DNA of 64,000 bases from Zygaena filipendulae (GCA_907165275.2 OU015669.1:5354501-5418500); one strand, 5' to 3'. Counted from the stretch's first letter, positions 46,841-59,100 are shown. Notes: generated by a model not told the origin, from the letters alone. Numbers and translations: made by a program.

Positions 46841-47771
46841 GTAAGTTAAATTTTATTTTCTTGCCTTTATTTCGGAAACATAAAAGTCTACGATAAACAA
46901 GTGATACCATTTTCGTACCCAGCGGACAACACTTTGAACGCTCACAATATTGTGTCAAACGTGGTCAAGCCTACTAAACAGAAGTTTCGTCGAGGCCGAG
47001 ACGCCGGAACGAATGCTTATTGCATACAAATACATATACATAACAATATGCGAGTCGATATAGATACAAATAGGCTAGACGAGCGGACGTCGAACGCTTG
47101 TTTGACTTTCTGTTGGAAGACTTATGTTATTTTTAGACATTGTTTTGTATGTGTGAAACTTTCATGTCATATAGAGACGGCATTGAGGAAGAGATTGCTC
47201 CAGAATCTATTTGGGAAACCCTTTCAGGATTCAAATGTATACCTTATAATAATAAAAAACGCTCCTCTTTCATTCATGCAGTAATTATACAATACGGTGA
47301 TCATACAAGTCGGTGCTTTGTAAGTCACGATTTTAAGTTAACAAAACAAAAGCTGTTCCTACTCTAAGGAATGCGCGTTCCTTCACGTTTTCTGAACCAA
47401 GCGTAACATAATCATCCCTTTTTTTGAACGAAATTCGGTCCTCACAAAGTTTTTAATGAAAAAAACTTCACTTAACTTCTGTCATTGAATAAAATAAGTT
47501 CTTTTGTAGTAACAAATTTTCTTTTAATTTTAGAATTCACTTTATTTATCTATAAATACACAATATATTATAAATTACTAGCAATTCACTTGATTTGAGA
47601 CAGCGATAACCACATGGAGTTTCTATTTTTTATTTTTTTATTTTATTTATTTATTAAACCAAAATAAAAAGGAACATGGTGTTGATACACAAGTTAGGTA
47701 GGTACTAATAATTAGGTACTAAACTAATAATGCCTATTCAAATTTCTTAAGTATATCTAACTTTATACTAG

Positions 47772-47807
47772 ATAGTACCAATCCAAATGCGATTGGATTG
47801 GTACTAT
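47772..47807. repeat. Small perfect hairpin
   Basis: ATAGTACCAATCCA and its exact reverse complement around an 8-nt loop. Confidence 0.6.
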
Positions 47808-47848
47808 TCTATACTATTGAATTCAGCAGCATTCACCCTAGCTCTACT

Positions 47849-47972
47849 ATAGATGGGCAATCAACTCAGTGCCCGATAAAAGCCTGCCGTTTTCTGATAA
47901 TCCGATAAAATACCCCAAAAAGCTGGCTTGTATCGGGCTTAAACCCAAGCACCGTGTTGACTGTCCATCTAT
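47849..47972. mobile_element. Candidate 124-bp MITE
   Basis: ATAGATGGGCAATCAAC at the left end and, reversed, ATAGATGGACAGTCAAC at the right end (2 mismatches in 17). It has internal CCGATAAAA motifs and no coding capacity. Confidence 0.45.
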
Positions 47973-48104
47973 ACCCTCTTACTGATCAGTTTACAAATCG
48001 GAAAGATCACCTTTCCGCTTCAGGCTGATTTGGTTTAGGGTTTCACTTTCTTCGTTAAGTAAATGAGGAGGTATATTATAGGAATATGTCACCAACACAT
48101 ATTC

Positions 48105-48160
48105 AAACATCGAACTGATAACCACCTCCTCTTTTCATGAAGTCGGTAAAAAGCCATCGA
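48105..48160 (-). repeat. Reverse copy of the AACCGACTTC...GGAGG repeat
   Basis: ACCACCTCCTCTTTTCATGA followed by AGTCGGTAAAAAG corresponds, reversed, to the heads at 14247 and 18391. Confidence 0.4.
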
Positions 48161-48546
48161 CCTTTACTATCTTATCAAATTTTTGTCAAATAGTCACGTA
48201 ACGTACCCAAACTTGTAATCATTAGGTATTATCATTGTTTGTTTCAAATGTTAAATTAGGTTATGATACTAAAGTATCGCAAAAGTGTAGACACTTTTTA
48301 ATTGCTTTTGCTGCAAAATGTTGTTTATAAAAACGATCATTTACAATAACAGTGTTAGGTTGAAGAAAATCGTATCGTGTACCTAAATCAAAAATAGTTA
48401 CAGTCAAAGTGAAACAAAATCTTTGTAAAATATCGAACAAAATTTTCGAACTTGTAAATACTTATAATAAAGAAAGTAATTTTTGTGTGTCGTGATGCGG
48501 AAAACGCGGCATTGCAAATTGGACTGAGCTTTTTAAATTTGGCGCA

Positions 48547-50555
48547 ATGCCATCGGCAATGGACCTGGAGCCGTTCAGCCAGGCAGAGTGGAGTGACTCC
48601 AGCGATTCAACAGAGCCAGCACCTTTGCCGCAGCTAGTATATTTTGTGCCAGTCAGATGTAGGTGTGAAAGGACGACGCATCACGTGTGTAGGAGAAAAC
48701 CAAGGTACCAGCTTTATTAAAAATCTCAGTTGAGTTAAAAGGAAATGTAATTATACTTGTTCCAAAGCCAATTCGGTAGCAACTTAGATAATAACATGTT
48801 GAAAGTTATGGGTTCTTCGTGATAAGAAATTAAAAACGCCGACCCCTTGCTAGAACGGTAATGCACCAACAACACGCACCATCATAATAATAATAATATT
48901 AGCGTGCAATAACCATAGTAATAAAGTTTAGACTACACATAAAACTTACACGCTAGAAACAATAGTAATGACCAAATCTTTATTAATTGTTTCGCAGTCA
49001 CGACCCTCAGGCAACATTGAAGGATTTGTATTAATATTTTGCATTGAAGTTACTGAGCAATGCGTATTAGTGCTTATGCAGATTTATAACGATAACTACA
49101 CGAACTACGGACGTGGAAGAGTGTGTAAATGAGTCAAGAAGGTGTACAGTTTCTGTATAAAATACACTATTACCGTGTTATCTTCATTAGCGATAACTTG
49201 TCTTCCAGGGTAACTTCTTGTTTTTCTTAGATAGACTTACTGTCTATCATTTTTTAATCAAAACGAATAGTATTTTGGTTCTTTTGTTAATACATACCAA
49301 GTAAAACAGGATCGGTTTTCACCTCTGACTATTTCTAGAATCCTTTCTTCATTCACTCCTGCTGCTATTGAATATTTTTCTTCTTTTTGACTCTTCCGTA
49401 CTCCTTTTTTTAGTCACCGGTCCTTTAATTTTGACAGCACCGTCGGTGTAGTGGTTAGTGAACTTCACTACTACGCGGGTTCGATCCCAGCGGGTTCGAT
49501 TCCAGTGTCAAGATAAATGTCATAAACATAATATTTTGTATTACCCTGAGTCCGGGTGATACGTACTACGTAATTAGAATTTTTTGTGTTGTATCAGTTT
49601 TTAGTAGGTACCCACCCTTAGTTTGGGACCAGGTGGCGCTGTGTGATAATGTCCAAAAATTTTAATCCACCCATCTATATACTAATATTATAAAGAGGTA
49701 AAGTTTGTGACGTAGAGGGTTATCTCTGAACTACTGAACCGATTTAGAAAATTCTTTCACTTATATAGGAAGCCACGGTAGTCCTGAGTGACATAGGGTA
49801 CTTTTATACCGAAATTCCTACGGGAACTCCGAAATTACCACGAGCAAAGCCGGGGGGACAGCTAGTGTTTAATATGATTGTCAGGGATATAACATCTAAA
49901 ATAAACTAAAATGAAAGAGCTGAGATTATGTAATTTGTAGCGATCTCCTTGAACGTGACCATGTATTTTTTTTTTAAATGTCATAGGGGGCAAACAGGCA
50001 ATTGGTACACCTGATGGTAAGTGATTACCGCTGCCCATAGACATCTGCAACACCAGAAGGCTTGCAGGTGCGTTGCTGACCTGGAATGGGGATGGGAACT
50101 GGCTTTCAAGTGGGGCTGCCGGAACACACCGTTAGGTGCTTGGCGACAGATTTGCAACTTGAAGGTGGTAGCTAGCCAGCCGGGCATTAGAGAGCGCCCT
50201 ACCACCATGCTATGGTTTCATCACGATGTTTTCCTTCACCGACAGCTCAAACTCATTGTTAGGGTTTGAACCTACGCCTTGCGGCATTTGATCTGAACGC
50301 ACCAACCACTGAGGTATCATCGAGACTGAGCTATCGCATTCCCTTCCGCTATAAGAGTGGGATGTGTGTTCCCAGTGCTCCTCACCTCATTGACTCCAAC
50401 ACTTTGTCCGCAGAGAATCTCCCCGGTCCCGTCGTTCGGTATCACAATGTTCCTGCAACAGCATATCGCGGCGGTCATCGGTGGCTGCGTCACCAATGCC
50501 GCTGCCACCGCTCAACAACACCATGGAGATGTACGTGGAACCAGTTGTCGAAGAT
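48547..50555 (+). CDS. Two-exon 5' coding segment of an unrecognised gene
   Basis: Exon 48547-48704 starts MPSAMDLEPFSQAEWSDSSD and ends in phase 2 at a GTACCA donor. Exon 50414-50555 follows a strong acceptor (CACTTTGTCCGCAG) and completes an Arg codon at the join. Together they give exactly 100 codons with no stop, ending VEPVVED in phase 0 at a GTGAGT donor. The product has an acidic Ser/Thr-rich start, a Cys/His/Arg-rich middle (CRCERTTHHVC), a basic RS-like stretch, then a Pro-rich end. I recognise no domain. Phase and donor match those at 55098 and 61215, so it may be one of several alternative N-termini of a gene to the right. A repeat (49965-50330) lies in the intron. Confidence 0.48.
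49437..49562 (+). repeat. tRNA-derived SINE with duplicated B box
   Basis: GTGTAGTGGTTAGTGAAC head, then B boxes GGTTCGATCC (49478) and GGTTCGATTCC (49493) in tandem, followed by a body ending GAGTCCGGGTGATACG. Confidence 0.55.
49678..49866 (-). repeat. ACTAGCTGT-family dispersed repeat
   Basis: Reverse copy from TATACTAATATTATAAAGAG through GAGTGACATAGGGTACTTTT to GGGGGGACAGCTAGT. Confidence 0.75.
49965..50330 (+). repeat. Long copy of the GTCATAGGGGGCAAAC repeat
   Basis: ATGTCATAGGGGGCAAACAG, CCTGATGGTAAGTGATTACC, CATCTGCAACACCAGAAGG, and an end with GGTTTGAACCTACGCC and CACCAACCACTGAGG that resembles a reversed tRNA-like unit. It probably derives from a lepidopteran non-LTR or SINE family. 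It ends about 85 bp before the acceptor at 50413. Confidence 0.6.
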
Positions 50556-51329
50556 GTGAGTACTTAGAAATATTGTACAGATTTTTAGGAACACACCATG
50601 TATTCAAACAAATAGTTTTATAAACTCGCAAAAAAACTAATAACATGTATACAAAAATTGCGCCTAATGGAGTCCACGAGAAAAAAAAATTGCGTGAACC
50701 AGTGGGTATAGCCGGTGGGACCACGGGTCGCGGGTGAAATTTTATTCTTCACATCGTATGCGTGAATATCATCTAGACTTTTGTCAAATATATCATAACA
50801 AACAAATCTTCTAGATCTTTGACAATGACGATGACTATATCAGTTTGCTACGATATTGACGTGTGAGCCCAGCTGTTATAAAACCGAAACTCTGGGTGCT
50901 TGCAAGAATCAGACAAAATGGCCAATTTGAATGTGCAGCCAGAGTGTACTACGAGCCCTATAACATAGAATAGAATACTCTTTATTGTACACCAGAATAA
51001 TGTTACAGTGTGTTTACAAAAAAAAACTCATAAACTAAGGCATACAAAAGGCGGTCTTTTTGCTTTACAAGCGATCTCTTCCAGACAACCTTTAGGTGGA
51101 CAGGACAAAAAAAAGACCTGAATTGCTTAGCGAATTTCGATGCTGGCTGTATTTCCTCTGGCTGAAAAATTGGCTGCTGAAAATTTGATCCCTGTGTTTC
51201 AGGATATTCTACAGAAACGCTAAAATATACAGAAACTAATGTCACTTCTCGACTATTTAGCTATAGTTGCCTTTACATGTGTATAAAAGCAGAAACTGAC
51301 TGACTGATCGATCAACGCACAGCTGAATC

Positions 51330-51444
51330 CGCTTAGGTGAAAGGATTTTTGAAAATTCAACCCCTAGGGGGGTCTAGCGAACAATTCCGCGGGAACTCCG
51401 AAATTATCGCGGGTAACACCGCGCGGGCGACGGGACAGCTAGTC
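51330..51444 (-). repeat. ACTAGCTGT-family fragment
   Basis: ATTCCGCGGGAACTCCGAAA then GGGACAGCTAGT, preceded by AACCCCTAGGGGGGTC. Confidence 0.55.
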
Positions 51445-51990
51445 GTTCATATAATATGGACTATCTATATGGTAGTTGTGCAAAAAAATACGTTCGTTCA
51501 TCGTTCCGTAACAATGTGAAAGAAGGTATAAAAATAAACAGACACTTTCTCATTTATATACGTATGCGTATATTATTCAAGTTAGGATTGTATTAAAAAA
51601 ACTGGCACTACAATTTGCTAACATCATCTTTAAAATTATATTTTTCAATAAGTTTTCAATTAACTTCTTAACTGCTGATTGATCCAGAGTATCATTTTTA
51701 TTGACAGTTATTGCATACTAAAACCTCTGCCTACCATACTCGAAGAATTACTATTCAATTAATAATCAAATATGTACAAGAGAACTTCATTAGGAAAACC
51801 ATTTAAACATAATTTAATAATAAAATAAATTATGTCATTATTTAGTGGTTCTGTACTCAATCTCTCATCAATATTTTATACCGAGTAACTTGCCAATTAT
51901 ATGTAGTTAGGAAATATCTCGACTAGTCTTCCTATAAAAAGAAGGGGTCATTTTAATCCTGCAAACAATAAATGCTTTCGTCACTCCTTT

Positions 51991-52095
51991 TATAGCTAAG
52001 CTAAGAAAATTTTAGTTGAGCTTGCTATTTCCAAATGCTCATTCATTATAGCTAAGCTAAGAAAATTTTAGTCCAACTTGCTATTTAAAAAGCTC
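51991..52095 (+). repeat. Direct duplication, 56-bp period
   Basis: TATAGCTAAGCTAAGAAAAT occurs at 51991 and 52047, each followed by TTTAGT, CTTGCTATTT and GCTCAT. Confidence 0.7.
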
Positions 52096-52182
52096 ATTTT
52101 AAATTAATCAATCTTATTTTAAAAAATTCAAGTATCTCCATCACGTGACAGTGAAATGTTATGGGAGCTTTAAGAAAATCCA

Positions 52183-53257
52183 TCATACGTCGAATTGTTC
52201 AAGGTTGTATTTTTCGAGAACTTTCCGCATCGATTTTGCAATTTGCTCCGGTCTGCTGTAGAAGAATTTGTGTTGGCTGCTCCCTTCTTCGTTGAAAATA
52301 TCGTGATCTACTAAGCCCTTCGGGGACATAAACAGAATCCTTAAAAGATGAAGAGAAATGTTTATAAATAGAATAAGGTTATTTATACAAAATGATGATT
52401 AAAGCTGCAAAACTTCCATCCGTATTGATTTATGTTACTTAAAAGACAAACAAACAAAATTAACCCAAATTTATTCGCATGTATATTATTTAATTTTATC
52501 GATATTATCACGCGGACAACACAATATATCATGTAGCACATACAATCCAATGTCTCGAATCTGGATAGTGGCGATGTGCGCGTATGTTCAAACCCTTGGT
52601 TTATTCCTGAGCCATATAAATTTAGAAATAAAAAATTAGCTTTAAGCGTTATTAAGCATATGAATAGGGGCAACATTACACTTTCGTCTGGAAAATATGT
52701 AGGTATTTAAGGCAAGATTGAAAATTCACAAAATTGATTTATTTTTATTCAAAACACCCAAACAATACATAAAGACCTCAAGGGCACACTATAACTCAAA
52801 ATGAGGTGACAGGCTGTGCTATTGAAAAATAATTGGTGACTTTAGATAAGAAGAACCCTCAAAAACATGTAATTAATAAAACGGTTAGGCTGACTGATTT
52901 CTATAATATCAAACATTTCTTTCACCTTGGTATGTAAGTGCCATCGGGTGCGAAAGAAGTGCTCTTTGGCTCCTCCTCGTCCATCAGGTTAACCATGACG
53001 AAATGTTTACTGAGCGCTTGAATTTCGGTCGAGCCAGCAAATTTCGGCTTCAAATTCTTGCATGCCGTGCACCATGACTTGTGTATAATCACCATGACAG
53101 GTTTCTTGTGGTTCGTGGCTATTTGCAGGCCAGATTCCAAGGACCCAGCCCAAACGTAGCTACTCCCAAAACCATTGTCCTTACCGCCGAGTGTCGTACA
53201 ATATACTTTCTCAAAGATCAATGCGAAACATGTTTTCACCAGCTGGCTTGCCGACAT
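52183..53257 (-). CDS. TXNDC12: TXNDC12/ERp18-like thioredoxin-domain protein
   Basis: Two exons on the minus strand: 53257-52926 (starts MSASQLVKTCFALIFEKVYC) and 52339-52183, with a GTGAAA donor and a TTTTAAG acceptor that complete an Arg codon. The product is 162 residues. The core matches the family: GKDNGFG, VMVIIHKSWCTACK with redox Cys63 and Cys66, KPKFAGSTEI, HFVMVNLMDEEEP, and DGTYIPRILF with cis-Pro110. The C-terminal part (HKFFYSRPEQIAKSMRKVL) is also typical. The family are small ER-lumen thiol-disulfide oxidoreductases. The N-terminus has a short hydrophobic stretch that could be a signal peptide, but it is weak. The protein ends LEQFDV, with no KDEL-like retention signal. The length fits the family. 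It lies antisense inside the interval spanned by the three phase-0 first exons. Confidence 0.9.
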
Positions 53258-54924
53258 AATTTTGGCTGTTTAGATGTATTTGACCGGCGTTGGCGCCGCG
53301 ACGTTATTTACATTTTGTAAGTTTTGCTTTAATATGTTTTTGGTCAGCCATTTTTGACTTATGAATGTGTCAATCAAAGTCTGTTTAATCTCTGCGTTGT
53401 CTGTATTTGAAGCCCAATTGGCGCTACAGTGTACCATGTGCCATGCAAGTGAAGGCCCATGAAGGCCAATATCAACTAGTGGCCAATATCAAGTAGTCAG
53501 AGTTGCCCTCGCGTATCGGAGCTCGTCATCGACTCTTACAATACAAAGAGCACCAAAGTATTTCACCGTTCTAAATGTACAGCGGTGGACATAAAAAAAA
53601 ACCATGACCTATTTGCTTACATAACACAAGCGCCACCTGTCGAATTGCTATAGAATCTTTTAGTAACGCCATGTTACGAACAAACCTTGGACAAGCAATG
53701 TGCAACTACCACATTGTGTATATTGAATCGTTTCTATACCTGTTTACAGATGGCGTAGATAAATTAATGTTGTTTCGTTTTCGCGAGTTAAATACAACCA
53801 AAGAGAATGGGTATTATCACTGCGTGAATATATGTTACTAGAGTGGTCCGTTCTAAAAAAGAATTTAATAAAAGATAATGAAAATAAAAAAAAAACAATA
53901 AGAAAAATACCAAGAAAATAAGAAATCCCACTTCTGACATATTAAAGAAAAAAGCTAAACAAAAAAGAAGAGAAAGAGAATATACAAAATAAAAATAAAA
54001 ACAAAAACTCATCACATGTAGTCGTTAGACCGCATCACACACAGGCGCCAGGCGCAGACCGTGGTAGCAGCATATTGGAACCCCTAGATAGGTATGCAAT
54101 TGCACTGAACGTACTAAATATTTATCTAGGTATTATCATTACTATTTTGAGAACCCTGTTTTTCTAAAATACAAACTGCGATATATTAGATGCAGAACAT
54201 AACGTAGTACCACACAGGTAGTACAAACCATAGCTAAAACAAAAATTTATTTTAAATATTTATTTTATACTTCCTTAGATAAAATGGTATTAGTAATATA
54301 TCAGTCTGAATTTAGGTAAAATGCAAATATTGAATAGCGATAAATAGCATTGTAATGGGCAGAAACTTTTTAAAACTATTAAAGTGTATCGAATATCGAC
54401 ATCGCGCACGCAGCTGCGTGAGTTCTGTTTTTTCTCCCCGTTTTCATTTATACATAGCTATGTTGATGATGGACCGTCCGTCGATACGTTGCGCTCCACG
54501 TCGCCCATTGGAAAAACAGATAAAGTATGATAATTACTCATTAGATTTTATGTATGCGTGATTGTAACCATCCAGCCAGAGCATTTACTCATTGCACACT
54601 GGCCTGGCTACACTCCCGCGCACTTTCCAATCAACCAAAACGTGCCGAGGTGCTGATGATTTAAATATTACAAGAAAATATTTATCCATCTATTAGCGAC
54701 CTCGTGAAATTAAAACACACACTTAAATTTGACAAACAAAATCATAGCAGTGGCTTATTTTTTAATGAAAAATAAGTTCTATTTACATCAGGGTGCTGCC
54801 GACTCATAATACAGTGAAGGTGAAAATTATTAGTCAATGTGATATTCCGCGATCCTTGCAGATGAAACTTACAAAAATGCGCGCTGAGATATACCTATAC
54901 TAGAGAGTCAGTGTTAATGTGAAC

Positions 54925-55098
54925 ATGTATTTCAATCAAAGTCGCAACAGGAGTTTGTACGGCACAGTGCGGTCCATGGTGCCTACGAAGTCGATGCCCG
55001 TAGCTGGAGTTGAAGATCTTTACCACATACCGCCATATTTTTACCACATCCCACCACAACCTCTAAATACTTATCCTGGAAGAAAGAGACGAAAAAAG
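54925..55098 (+). CDS. Candidate first coding exon of an unrecognised gene
   Basis: From ATG 54925 (MYFNQSRNRSLYGTVRSMVP) there are 58 codons, ending GRKRRKK in phase 0 at a strong GTAAGC donor. The frame is closed by a TAG at 54901. A TCAGTG initiator-like motif lies at 54908, and a two-codon upstream ATG-TGA lies at 54917. The product has a repeated YHIPP motif and a very basic end. No family recognised. The phase-0 donor fits an alternative start of the same gene as 48547-50555 and 61147. Confidence 0.45.
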
Positions 55099-57098
55099 GT
55101 AAGCTTACATACCTAAATGTATTTTAAATAACCCTATTCTCAAGGTAAAATATTCTTCTGAAATAAAAATTTATGTTGGTAGTAGGTACACAGATGTGCC
55201 TTACCACAATGATAAGTTTTTATTATTGCCTACCATAGGAATATGATTATATCTTAATATACCTTTAAAATTATAGTTAGGATAAAGTCTCTTAAGAAAT
55301 ACCCATTTACATATAAAAATTGCCAAAATTGCACACATACGTATTTACTTTTCTACAGGGATTCTTTTCGTTCTAAATCTTTCGATGAATTGCGACATCA
55401 AACTATATGAAACATAGAAAGAAGCCGTGAAAACTAAAGCGTCGATAAACAATTTCTTTTTTGACATATTTAAATGATAGCTATTTGAATTTTATAACTT
55501 TAGCTTATTTCAGCATTTTTTTTGTATTTTTGTTGGATGATTTTAAACTTCACGTTTCTAACTGCCACAGTACACAGACACAACTCCACAGTTACCGATA
55601 AATCAAATGGGCAAAACGTCAAGAAATGCTATTGTTTATTTTTATTCTTATTCTATTCTACCAGTGTCATTTTCTTCTTCTTCTGGATCTTCTTTATCAA
55701 TGTAACTTTCTAAAAGGGGTACCTAACAAAAGATCTGTAGTATCTAAAAAGGGAGTTTATTATAGTTTATACAGATGACATAAGATCCATCGTATCGATC
55801 GTATCCATCATACATACATACCTAAGGTGTAGCGCAAGTAAAAGATTAAGTAGGTACTACATAATAAAATTATAAAAAAAACTGCTCGAAGTGTCTGCTG
55901 TTTTTTACTGTCGCCGTATCTTAATAAAATCCTAATATGTATCTCTAGAACACTGTAAGTGGTAACTACTATGTTCTAAAGATAATAGTTTGAACAATGC
56001 CAAACGTACATCTTCATCTTTTGCATGAAAAATATTCTCGTTTGAATTTAAAATATTATTCCTACACTTTTTTCTATGCGGGCTATTAATAGCCTTACCC
56101 CTCACAATTGTTGATTCAGAGAATAATTATAAATCATTAGGAAAAGGATATTATTATGATTCAAAATACTCATGTGAGGAGATTAAAATTGGCATAAAAT
56201 AGTTTTGCTATCCGCAGAATCCACGGAAATCTCAATTCGTATGCAATTATGCAACTACATTTAAGGACTAATACTAATAAGGACTAACTGATAATAATAA
56301 TACTTAAACCTCCAAGGCAACCAAATTAAAAAAATCGAATATATTATAATATTCAAGAATAGTCAAGATTAGTGGAATAGATATAGAAATGAATGTTAAT
56401 AGCCAGCTTCATTGGTTAAACAATATGATTATCGCCTTTTCACCAATGAACCTTTTCAATCAATCACAACATATTATGTATTATATGATTATAATTACAA
56501 AACTAAGTCCTCGGCCGCGTCTTTCTGTCTGTCTATTCGCGATAAACTCGCAAACTACACGTAAACTCGTTAACTACGTGTACAGATTCTCATGCAGTTT
56601 TGAAAGGTAGGTACCCATAGTTTGTTAGGTTTTGTGTTGGTTGAAATATTTATTAAACAAAAAAAGTGTCGGGAAAAGTGCATTAAATTTTGCTTACTAC
56701 ACGTTGTTCTGTGCACGTACAGAGAAAGACAAAGGGTACTTTTTGTCCCGGAATTCGTGCGGGAACTCCGAAATTACCGCGGATGAAATCGCGAGAACAG
56801 CTAGTTAGTACTTATAATAAGTTTCAGACTACTGCATCAAACATTCATAGGGAAGATATTTTTGTAATACTGTGCTATAACAGTGTTGATCCTCTTCTCT
56901 ACCAATAGGTAATATATGAATTTAAAGGCGCGAGTAAATATTATAAGTACCAGTATAATAATATGTGAAAAACAATTAGTTATACTACCAACTGATGACA
57001 CTGAAGACCTTAAAAATGAATTAGTTAATTGCATAGCACTTGAAATGAAGCACTCACATAAAAACAATTCGTGTTCAACATCAAACTTAGCTTTAAAT
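55099..57098. other. Stretch without a supported gene
   Basis: AT-rich DNA with one reverse ACTAGCTGT-family copy (56700-56806). A plus-strand frame (56916-57110) and a minus-strand frame (56837-57118) overlap each other almost fully and cannot both be real. Neither has a recognisable domain. Confidence 0.45.
56700..56806 (-). repeat. ACTAGCTGT-family fragment
   Basis: GTACAGAGAAAGACAAAGGG, GTCCCGGAATTCGTGCGGG and a terminal GCGAGAACAGCTAGT. Confidence 0.65.
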
Positions 57099-57341
57099 CT
57101 ATTGTTTTGAACACTCATCTCTGGTCCTTACTATCGTTACGATATTCTCTGTACTGCTGACTGCTAATGATCCACCCTCATTTCTGTTATCCTTCGATGC
57201 TTCTTCCCAAACTGGCCTGTTATTGTTTTGCGGAGTACGTCGTCGTGTGAACGGTAGATTAGTGATACCGTACGACAGTGCAACACCGTAAGCTAAACTC
57301 ATTGTCAATAGAACAAATTTTAATTGTTCCTTTTTATCCAT
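57099..57341 (-). CDS. Small single-pass membrane protein candidate
   Basis: 80 residues in one exon, from ATG 57341: MDKKEQLKFVLLTMSLAYGV, then a hydrophobic segment to about residue 28, a basic TRRR, then a hydrophilic Asn/Glu/Ser-rich tail ending ECSKQ. It may have an N-terminal anchor with a cytosolic or lumenal tail. No family recognised. It resembles the candidate at 58454 in having one exon, the same strand and a membrane segment with YG and a following Pro. It could be chance, since the frame is short. No clear AATAAA was found downstream. Confidence 0.4.
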   Translation of the reverse strand: MDKKEQLKFVLLTMSLAYGVALSYGITNLPFTRRRTPQNNNRPVWEEASKDNRNEGGSLAVSSTENIVTIVRTRDECSKQ

Positions 57342-58022
57342 TTCAAATCTCTCGATATCTTAAATCCATAGCCTGTCCAATGTTACTTTAGAATTAAATT
57401 TTTACATAAAAATGCTTGTATTAAAATTTGACAATATACGTTGTCATAAACGTGTTGATTTTTCGCTGTATTCTCTATTATTATTAGTCTATTATTATTA
57501 TCAGTCTTGGTTTACCTTCTTTCAGTTGAGTGTAATTTAATATATGTATTTTTTATTTACTTTTCCGATTGTTGTGTAACATAGTAATGATAGGCGGCGA
57601 CGACTGTTACGGACACAAAAACACATTTGACTATCTGTTCCATTTATTTTAAATACAAAATTTTATTTTATTTCAGAAGTGTAAAATAGGTACGTAGATA
57701 TATTATCAAAACCGTATAGATTTTAAATGAAATCTACATGACCGTAATTATGTATGTACTTTTCTGTGAAAAAAAAAAATTGTTTAAAAAACAAATGCTC
57801 TCTCACTCTAACTCTATACACAGTTACACACCTCTTTCGACCTTATTCCACTGTCACTAGGTACCTAATATTATGATCTTGTGATAGTATTCTCGCACCT
57901 TTCTATGGGACACCTTATCTCCCGTAGGAGCAGTCAAAGACTATAGACTATCCACTTTTTACATAGCAAACTTCTTGTGAAGATCCTTTCCAGTATATTC
58001 ATGGTTTTGTTTATTAGGTCAC

Positions 58023-58185
58023 TAGCAGCTGTGCCCCGTGGTTTCACCCGCGTAAGTTTCGGAATTCCCGCAAGAACTTCAAACAGCTTTTATTCTTCTC
58101 CTTACAATTTCAAACACAACAAAAAAAGAATTAGTGAAATTGGTCCAGCCGTTCACGCGTGATGCCGTGCCGTGACCAAGGAAAT
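58023..58185 (+). repeat. ACTAGCTGT-family variant
   Basis: AGCTGTGCCCCGTGGTTTCA start, AAAAAAAGAATTAGTGAAAT segment and GCCGTTCACGCGTGATGCCG, as in 26655-26806. Confidence 0.65.
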
Positions 58186-58453
58186 ATAATAACAATCCAC
58201 ATCACAATTCACAACACACAGATCTACTTGATCCCACAGTAAGCTATTTTAAGCTTGTGTCGTGGAAATCAAGTAAACATAGGTATACATAGATTTACAA
58301 CATTGCCTTTTTTAAAACATCCTTCTTTAGATCTTTAAATTTTCTCTAAGTATTAAGTACAACATAAGTTTGGCTAAATAATAAGTGCTTCAATAAAACA
58401 AGGAAAACAGTAAAATTTCTCATTTTCAAATTATGTTTATAATGATTTTCATT

Positions 58454-58759
58454 TTAAGAACACGGCTTCGGTGGTGAGGTATCTTCAGGAGGGCACGGTA
58501 GCGGTTTCTTGTCGCATTTTTTCTTTTCTTCAGGTGGTTTGATAATAGTTTGATGTTTGATTGGGGGGCTAAAAAGCCCGTAAGTATAGCCTACTGCCAA
58601 CATACTCGCCATGTTTATAGCAATTATATTAAGCATTTCCAATTTTGGTCTTGGTTCGTGGTTGTGTGGTACCATTTTCTCGCGCGCATCGAGCATACTC
58701 CTCATATGTTTTAGACCAGTCAATTTCCATAACCGTGTTGGTTTGATTCCGTTGTTCAT
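58454..58759 (-). CDS. Small single-pass membrane protein candidate with Pro/Lys-rich tail
   Basis: 101 residues in one exon, from ATG 58759: MNNGIKPTRLWKLTGLKHMR, a charged N-terminal third, a hydrophobic segment at about 42-63 (MLNIIAINMASMLAVGYTYG), then LFSPP and a Lys/Pro-rich tail with CPPEDTSPPKPCS. The composition and the clean N-in, membrane and tail layout look protein-like, more so than other short frames here. The topology resembles small mitochondrial or ER anchor proteins, but I recognise no family. It may be a paralogue of the product of 57099-57341. Confidence 0.5.
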   Translation of the reverse strand: MNNGIKPTRLWKLTGLKHMRSMLDAREKMVPHNHEPRPKLEMLNIIAINMASMLAVGYTYGLFSPPIKHQTIIKPPEEKKKCDKKPLPCPPEDTSPPKPCS

Positions 58760-58948
58760 TGCTAGTAAGATTTTTGATGGTAAATTGTTTTATGACTTAA
58801 AACTATGGAAAGCTTTTAAAAGCTGTGGGATTCATTATAATATGAGGGCCATTTTTTCTAGTGGGAAAGTATGCTGATCTCGAAAATACCCCGTCATCCC
58901 ATCATCGGTTTCTGCTGTATTTTAAACCTGGAAAATAATGCAATACTT

Positions 58949-59100
58949 AGACGGCACGGTTGGGGGTAGTGCTAATGAAACTTGATTGCTGCGTCAGGTG
59001 CCGCGGGTTCAGTCCCTGTATCAAGGTAAACATTTATGTGATGAGCACTGGCGTTTACTTTGAGTCTGGGTCAAAGACATTCTATATAATAAAGGAGGTC
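58949..59100 (+). repeat. tRNA-derived SINE
   Basis: GGCACGGTTGGGGGTAGTGC head, a B-box-like GGGTTCAGTCCC near 59005, and a body with CTTTGAGTCTGGG, as in the SINE at 49437. The tRNA fold is not complete. Confidence 0.5.

Noticed and set aside
46901..47367. Two overlapping plus-strand frames of 127 and 75 codons after the signal-peptide exon
   Set aside because: I found no acceptor in phase with the donor at 46841, and the cysteine pattern does not fit a Ly6 domain.
56837..57118. 93-codon minus frame overlapping the gene at 57099
   Set aside because: It overlaps the end of a better candidate and is opposed by an open plus frame; hydrophobicity comes from AT-rich codons.
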